Part shown: positions 7,611 to 8,856 of the stretch, in pieces
Layout of the letters: each line of letters starts with the position of its first letter
Numbering within the stretch: position 1 is the first letter of the stretch
From: CAIUKX01 sp964580965
Lineage (GTDB): Bacteria; Bacteroidota; Bacteroidia; Flavobacteriales_D; Crocinitomicaceae
Length of the DNA stretch: 8,856 nt
Direction of reading: 5' to 3'
Assembly: GCA_964580965.1 (NCBI GenBank)
Contig: CAZOLZ010000066.1
Location: forward strand, 1-8,856
Made by a program: the position numbers and the translations under genes
The notes under the pieces: model-generated
What the model saw: only the letters and a program-made list of their open reading frames with translations
Databases searched by the model: none
What the model was told of the DNA's origin: nothing

Positions 7611-7652
7611 AATTTTTGAGTAAAAACTCAACTGAATTTATACTCAAAAATT
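7611..7652. repeat. Perfect 12-bp inverted repeat around the LTR TATA box
   Basis: The arms AATTTTTGAGTA (7611-7622) and TACTCAAAAATT (7641-7652) are exact reverse complements separated by 18 bases. A second, overlapping hairpin, TTGAGT-AAAA-ACTCAA (7616-7631), uses part of the left arm, so the two folds exclude each other. It is the longest perfect inverted repeat I found in the LTR. It could be a regulator-binding site or a cruciform-forming element at the core promoter. Confidence 0.75.
7637..7642 (-). promoter_or_regulatory. TATA box of the LTR promoter
   Basis: TATAAA on the minus strand in the context GAGTATAAATTCAG, near the middle of the putative LTR. It would drive transcription toward gag, starting around 7605-7612. 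It straddles the edge of a perfect inverted repeat. In such AT-rich DNA a TATAAA hexamer is weak evidence alone; placement raises it. Confidence 0.45.
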
Positions 7653-7982
7653 TATTAATAAACAAAAACTAATAAAGTTCAAATTAACAAAAAGTAAGAA
7701 AATCTATATTAAAGTAAACAAAACATGAAAAGAAATTAATTAACTGAACCATTAAAATAAATAACATTAATTGATCCAGATAATTTATTTAAGTTCAATT
7801 CAATGTAAATAATAAACATAAAGAAAGATTAAAATCTAAAAAGAAAATTAATTAAGTGATCCATAATAAACAATAACAAAAACAAAGAAAGAGCAAACAA
7901 ATAATAAACATTAAAAATCAATAACAAATAATAATTCTGAAATAAAGTTGATTTTTGACTTGCCGCTTTATTGATTGTAACA

Positions 7983-7987
7983 AGTGC
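7983..7987. repeat. Expected 5-bp target-site duplication copy next to the LTR
   Basis: The five bases AGTGC (GCACT in the element's direction) directly abut the putative LTR end. Ty3/gypsy integration usually duplicates about five bases. The second copy would lie beyond the 3' LTR outside the window, so this is a prediction only. Confidence 0.25.
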
Positions 7988-7998
7988 CGCCCTCTTAT

Positions 7999-8017
7999 TT
8001 TAGCGCACCGAGCTAAA
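7999..8017. repeat. Hairpin-forming inverted repeat just past the flanking gene's stop
   Basis: TTTAGC-GCACCGA-GCTAAA is a perfect six-base inverted repeat with a seven-base loop. It lies 12 bases beyond the stop codon at 8030 and about 12 bases from the retrotransposon edge. It would be in the 3' UTR of the flanking gene. The function is not known. Confidence 0.5.
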
Positions 8018-8029
8018 TTGATTTTAATT

Positions 8030-8713
8030 TTATTCTTCTCTTCTTCGCTTGACTGGTAATCTCAGATTTTTTTCTATAAAAATCACTTCTTCTTCATTTT
8101 GCTCGATTTCCATTTGCTGAATTTCCTCTCTGACTCTTTTAACTGGTAACCGCAAAATTTTTTCTATGAAAATTATTTCTTCTTCATTTTCTGGGTTTTC
8201 TTGGTCTGTCATCCAATGAGAATTTTCCTCAATTTCTATTGGCCGATGTGTGATCCAATGATAATTTTCCTGCATTCCTATTGGCTCCCCGTTTTCGTTA
8301 ATTTCTATAATTGAATTTTCTTCTTCATCCATTGCTTCAAGTTCGTTTATCGGTGTGGGCGAGTAAGGCTCGTATGACGGTGAATTTGTTGACATATAAG
8401 GAGAATACGGCTCTTCAATATCTTGTTCTATTGTCGGCTCATATGAAGGTGAGTTAGGCGATGATGATGGCTCATAAGGTAAATTTTCTTGTTCTTCATA
8501 CTCTGGCTCGTGTGACGGTGAATAAGGCATTGGTGAGTATTCATACCCGTATGGCGATTCCGGTGAATAGTCAGGCACCGTTGAAAATGATGTGTCATTG
8601 TCCAAGTAATATTCAGGCACTTCTGTTTCTTCTGATTCAATGTTGCTTCTTAATTCAATTACCTCTTCGACTTCATCAACATGTTCGATCGGATTTTTTA
8701 AGTATGCGCAGTT
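8030..8713 (-). CDS. Unrecognised acidic Tyr-Ser-Pro-rich disordered protein (start uncertain, possibly broken)
   Basis: The frame is open from just after a TGA (8714-8716) to the TAA at 8030-8032, giving 227 codons. I recognise no family. The first ~30 residues are acidic (EHVDEVEEVIEL). About 90 residues follow rich in Tyr, Ser, Pro and Glu, with repeated SPSYEP/YSP motifs that recall the RNA polymerase II CTD only in composition. The C-terminal third holds a 22-residue module (NEEEIIFIEK...LPVKRVREE) repeated after 30 residues with 19 of 22 identities. Each copy ends in a basic, nuclear-signal-like KR(V/R)REE. An ENxHWxT motif also recurs 14 residues apart. There is no ATG between the TGA and codon 8530. 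An ATG directly before the TGA (8717-8719) suggests a lost second codon; GTG at 8620 is unlikely in a eukaryote. Alternatives are an exon joined by splicing, or a start at 8530. It lies outside the retrotransposon, in the same orientation. Confidence 0.55.
   Translation of the reverse strand, partial: NCAYLKNPIEHVDEVEEVIELRSNIESEETEVPEYYLDNDTSFSTVPDYSPESPYGYEYSPMPYSPSHEPEYEEQENLPYEPSSSPNSPSYEPTIEQDIEEPYSPYMSTNSPSYEPYSPTPINELEAMDEEENSIIEINENGEPIGMQENYHWITHRPIEIEENSHWMTDQENPENEEEIIFIEKILRLPVKRVREEIQQMEIEQNEEEVIFIEKNLRLPVKRRREE
8033..8188 (-). repeat. Internal duplication of a 66-bp coding module, 90-bp period
   Basis: Segments 8123-8188 and 8033-8098 encode 22-residue units that differ at three positions (I/V, I/N, V/R). 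The DNA differs at more sites than the protein, many in third codon positions, which hints that the protein sequence was conserved after the duplication. The unit ends in a basic cluster that could bind nucleic acid or act as a nuclear signal. Confidence 0.8.
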
Positions 8714-8719
8714 TCACAT

Positions 8720-8856
8720 TCTATTGAATTTGATTAAATTAACTTGAACTGTTTGATTGAATTAACTTGAAATTTTGGTTGAATTGAATTCGAATTGTTT
8801 GATTTGCTTTGATTGCTTTAATTGTTTTTTGATTTGATTGATAATTGATAATTAAT
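8720..8856 (-). other. AT-rich upstream region of the flanking frame with degenerate 24-bp repeats
   Basis: No ORF is seen. An 18-base string recurs 24 bases apart (8731-8748 and 8755-8772, 17 of 18 identical) and decays into TTGATTTG-like repeats to the window end. On the coding strand it is A/C-rich with runs of CAATCAAA, resembling a 5' UTR or promoter-proximal region in AT-rich eukaryotes. The abrupt composition change near 8719 agrees with coding sequence starting there. Confidence 0.45.

Larger units (their letters stand above)
1..7982 (-). mobile_element. Ty3/gypsy-type chromodomain LTR retrotransposon with envelope-like domain (3' LTR outside window)
   Basis: The span holds a probable 5' LTR, a tRNA primer-binding site, a leader, one gag-pol-chromodomain-env-like frame, and a repeated purine-rich 3' untranslated region, all in minus-strand order. 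The domain order protease, RT, RNase H, integrase is diagnostic of Ty3/gypsy (Metaviridae); Ty1/copia places integrase before RT. The chromodomain after integrase places it among chromoviruses. No second copy of the 7351-7982 LTR sequence occurs in 1-451, so the 3' LTR must lie to the left of the window and the element is seen nearly but not fully. Intact catalytic motifs and the absence of any stop or frameshift in 2250 codons suggest a recent insertion. The left boundary is therefore only the window edge; the right boundary depends on the LTR call. Confidence 0.9.
7351..7982 (-). repeat. Putative 5' LTR, about 632 bp
   Basis: In the coding direction the sequence starts TGTTACAATC and ends GTTAACA. 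It thus has the canonical TG...CA termini, extended to a perfect five-base inverted terminal repeat TGTTA/TAACA. It ends two bases before the primer-binding site and contains a TATA box and polyadenylation signals in the expected order. The sequence is AT-rich with no ORF. The matching 3' LTR would lie beyond the left window edge, so the call rests on terminal motifs and placement rather than on a repeat pair. Short TAACA strings are common here, so the outer end (7982) is less certain than the inner one. Confidence 0.65.

Noticed and set aside
7985..8024. tRNA-like D-arm string on the minus strand (TAGCTCGGTGCGCTAAA)
   Set aside because: It resembles an A box only partly. No B box, anticodon arm or acceptor stem could be built around it, so it is better described as a simple hairpin.
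8033..8713. RNA polymerase II largest-subunit CTD fragment
   Set aside because: YSP motifs occur but no regular YSPTSPS heptads, and the acidic flanks and FIEK/LPVKR modules are foreign to that subunit.
8714..8716. TGA as a sense codon (variant genetic code)
   Set aside because: The 2250-codon polyprotein has no in-frame TGA, and conserved Trp positions in RT, integrase and chromodomain are covered without it, so there is no positive support for reassignment.
8428..8727. Overlapping minus-strand 70-codon and plus-strand 88-codon frames on the right
   Set aside because: They are alternative frames of the repetitive Tyr-Ser-Pro coding region, with no motif. The extended minus frame with module repeats explains the sequence better.

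Overview
The window is eukaryotic, strongly AT-rich DNA. Most of it is one LTR retrotransposon of the Ty3/gypsy type, read on the minus strand. No bacterial features such as Shine-Dalgarno-led operons, tRNAs or rRNAs were seen. The host cannot be named from the sequence. The complete chromodomain points to the chromovirus branch (common in fungi, also in some animals and plants). The envelope-like tail and a primer-binding site matching a metazoan-type initiator tRNA would also fit an AT-rich invertebrate or an early-diverging fungus.

Layout in the element's own direction (right to left). A probable 5' LTR of about 632 bp occupies 7351-7982, with ends TGTTA...TAACA. Two bases further on is a primer-binding site (7337-7348), then a short leader (7205-7336). 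One uninterrupted 2250-codon reading frame follows (7204-452). It encodes, in order: a long coiled-coil N-terminal extension, a Gag capsid-like domain, a CCHC zinc knuckle, an aspartic protease, reverse transcriptase, RNase H, an HHCC/D,D35E integrase, a chromodomain, and a roughly 540-residue envelope-like glycoprotein with a signal-peptide-like segment, 17 cysteines, five N-glycosylation sequons and a C-terminal membrane anchor. Every catalytic motif I checked is intact, so the copy looks young and possibly active. After the stop codon come purine-rich (on the coding strand) tracts inside a 222/223-bp tandem repeat (1-451). The 3' LTR should lie just outside the window, beyond position 1.

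Right of the element (7983-8856) is apparent flanking DNA. It carries a minus-strand open frame for an unrecognised acidic, Tyr-Ser-Pro-rich, disordered protein with an internally duplicated C-terminal module. Its only plausible upstream ATG is followed at once by an in-frame TGA, so it may be a broken gene, a spliced exon or a non-ATG-started gene. The retrotransposon sits about 45 bp past its stop codon, in the same orientation.

The most interesting point is the fusion of an envelope-like glycoprotein to the end of a chromodomain Pol in a single frame. The sequence also contains a phase-compatible splice donor eight codons into gag and an acceptor exactly in front of the envelope signal peptide. 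Together they would yield a 551-residue free-standing envelope, much as known for insect gypsy retroviruses.
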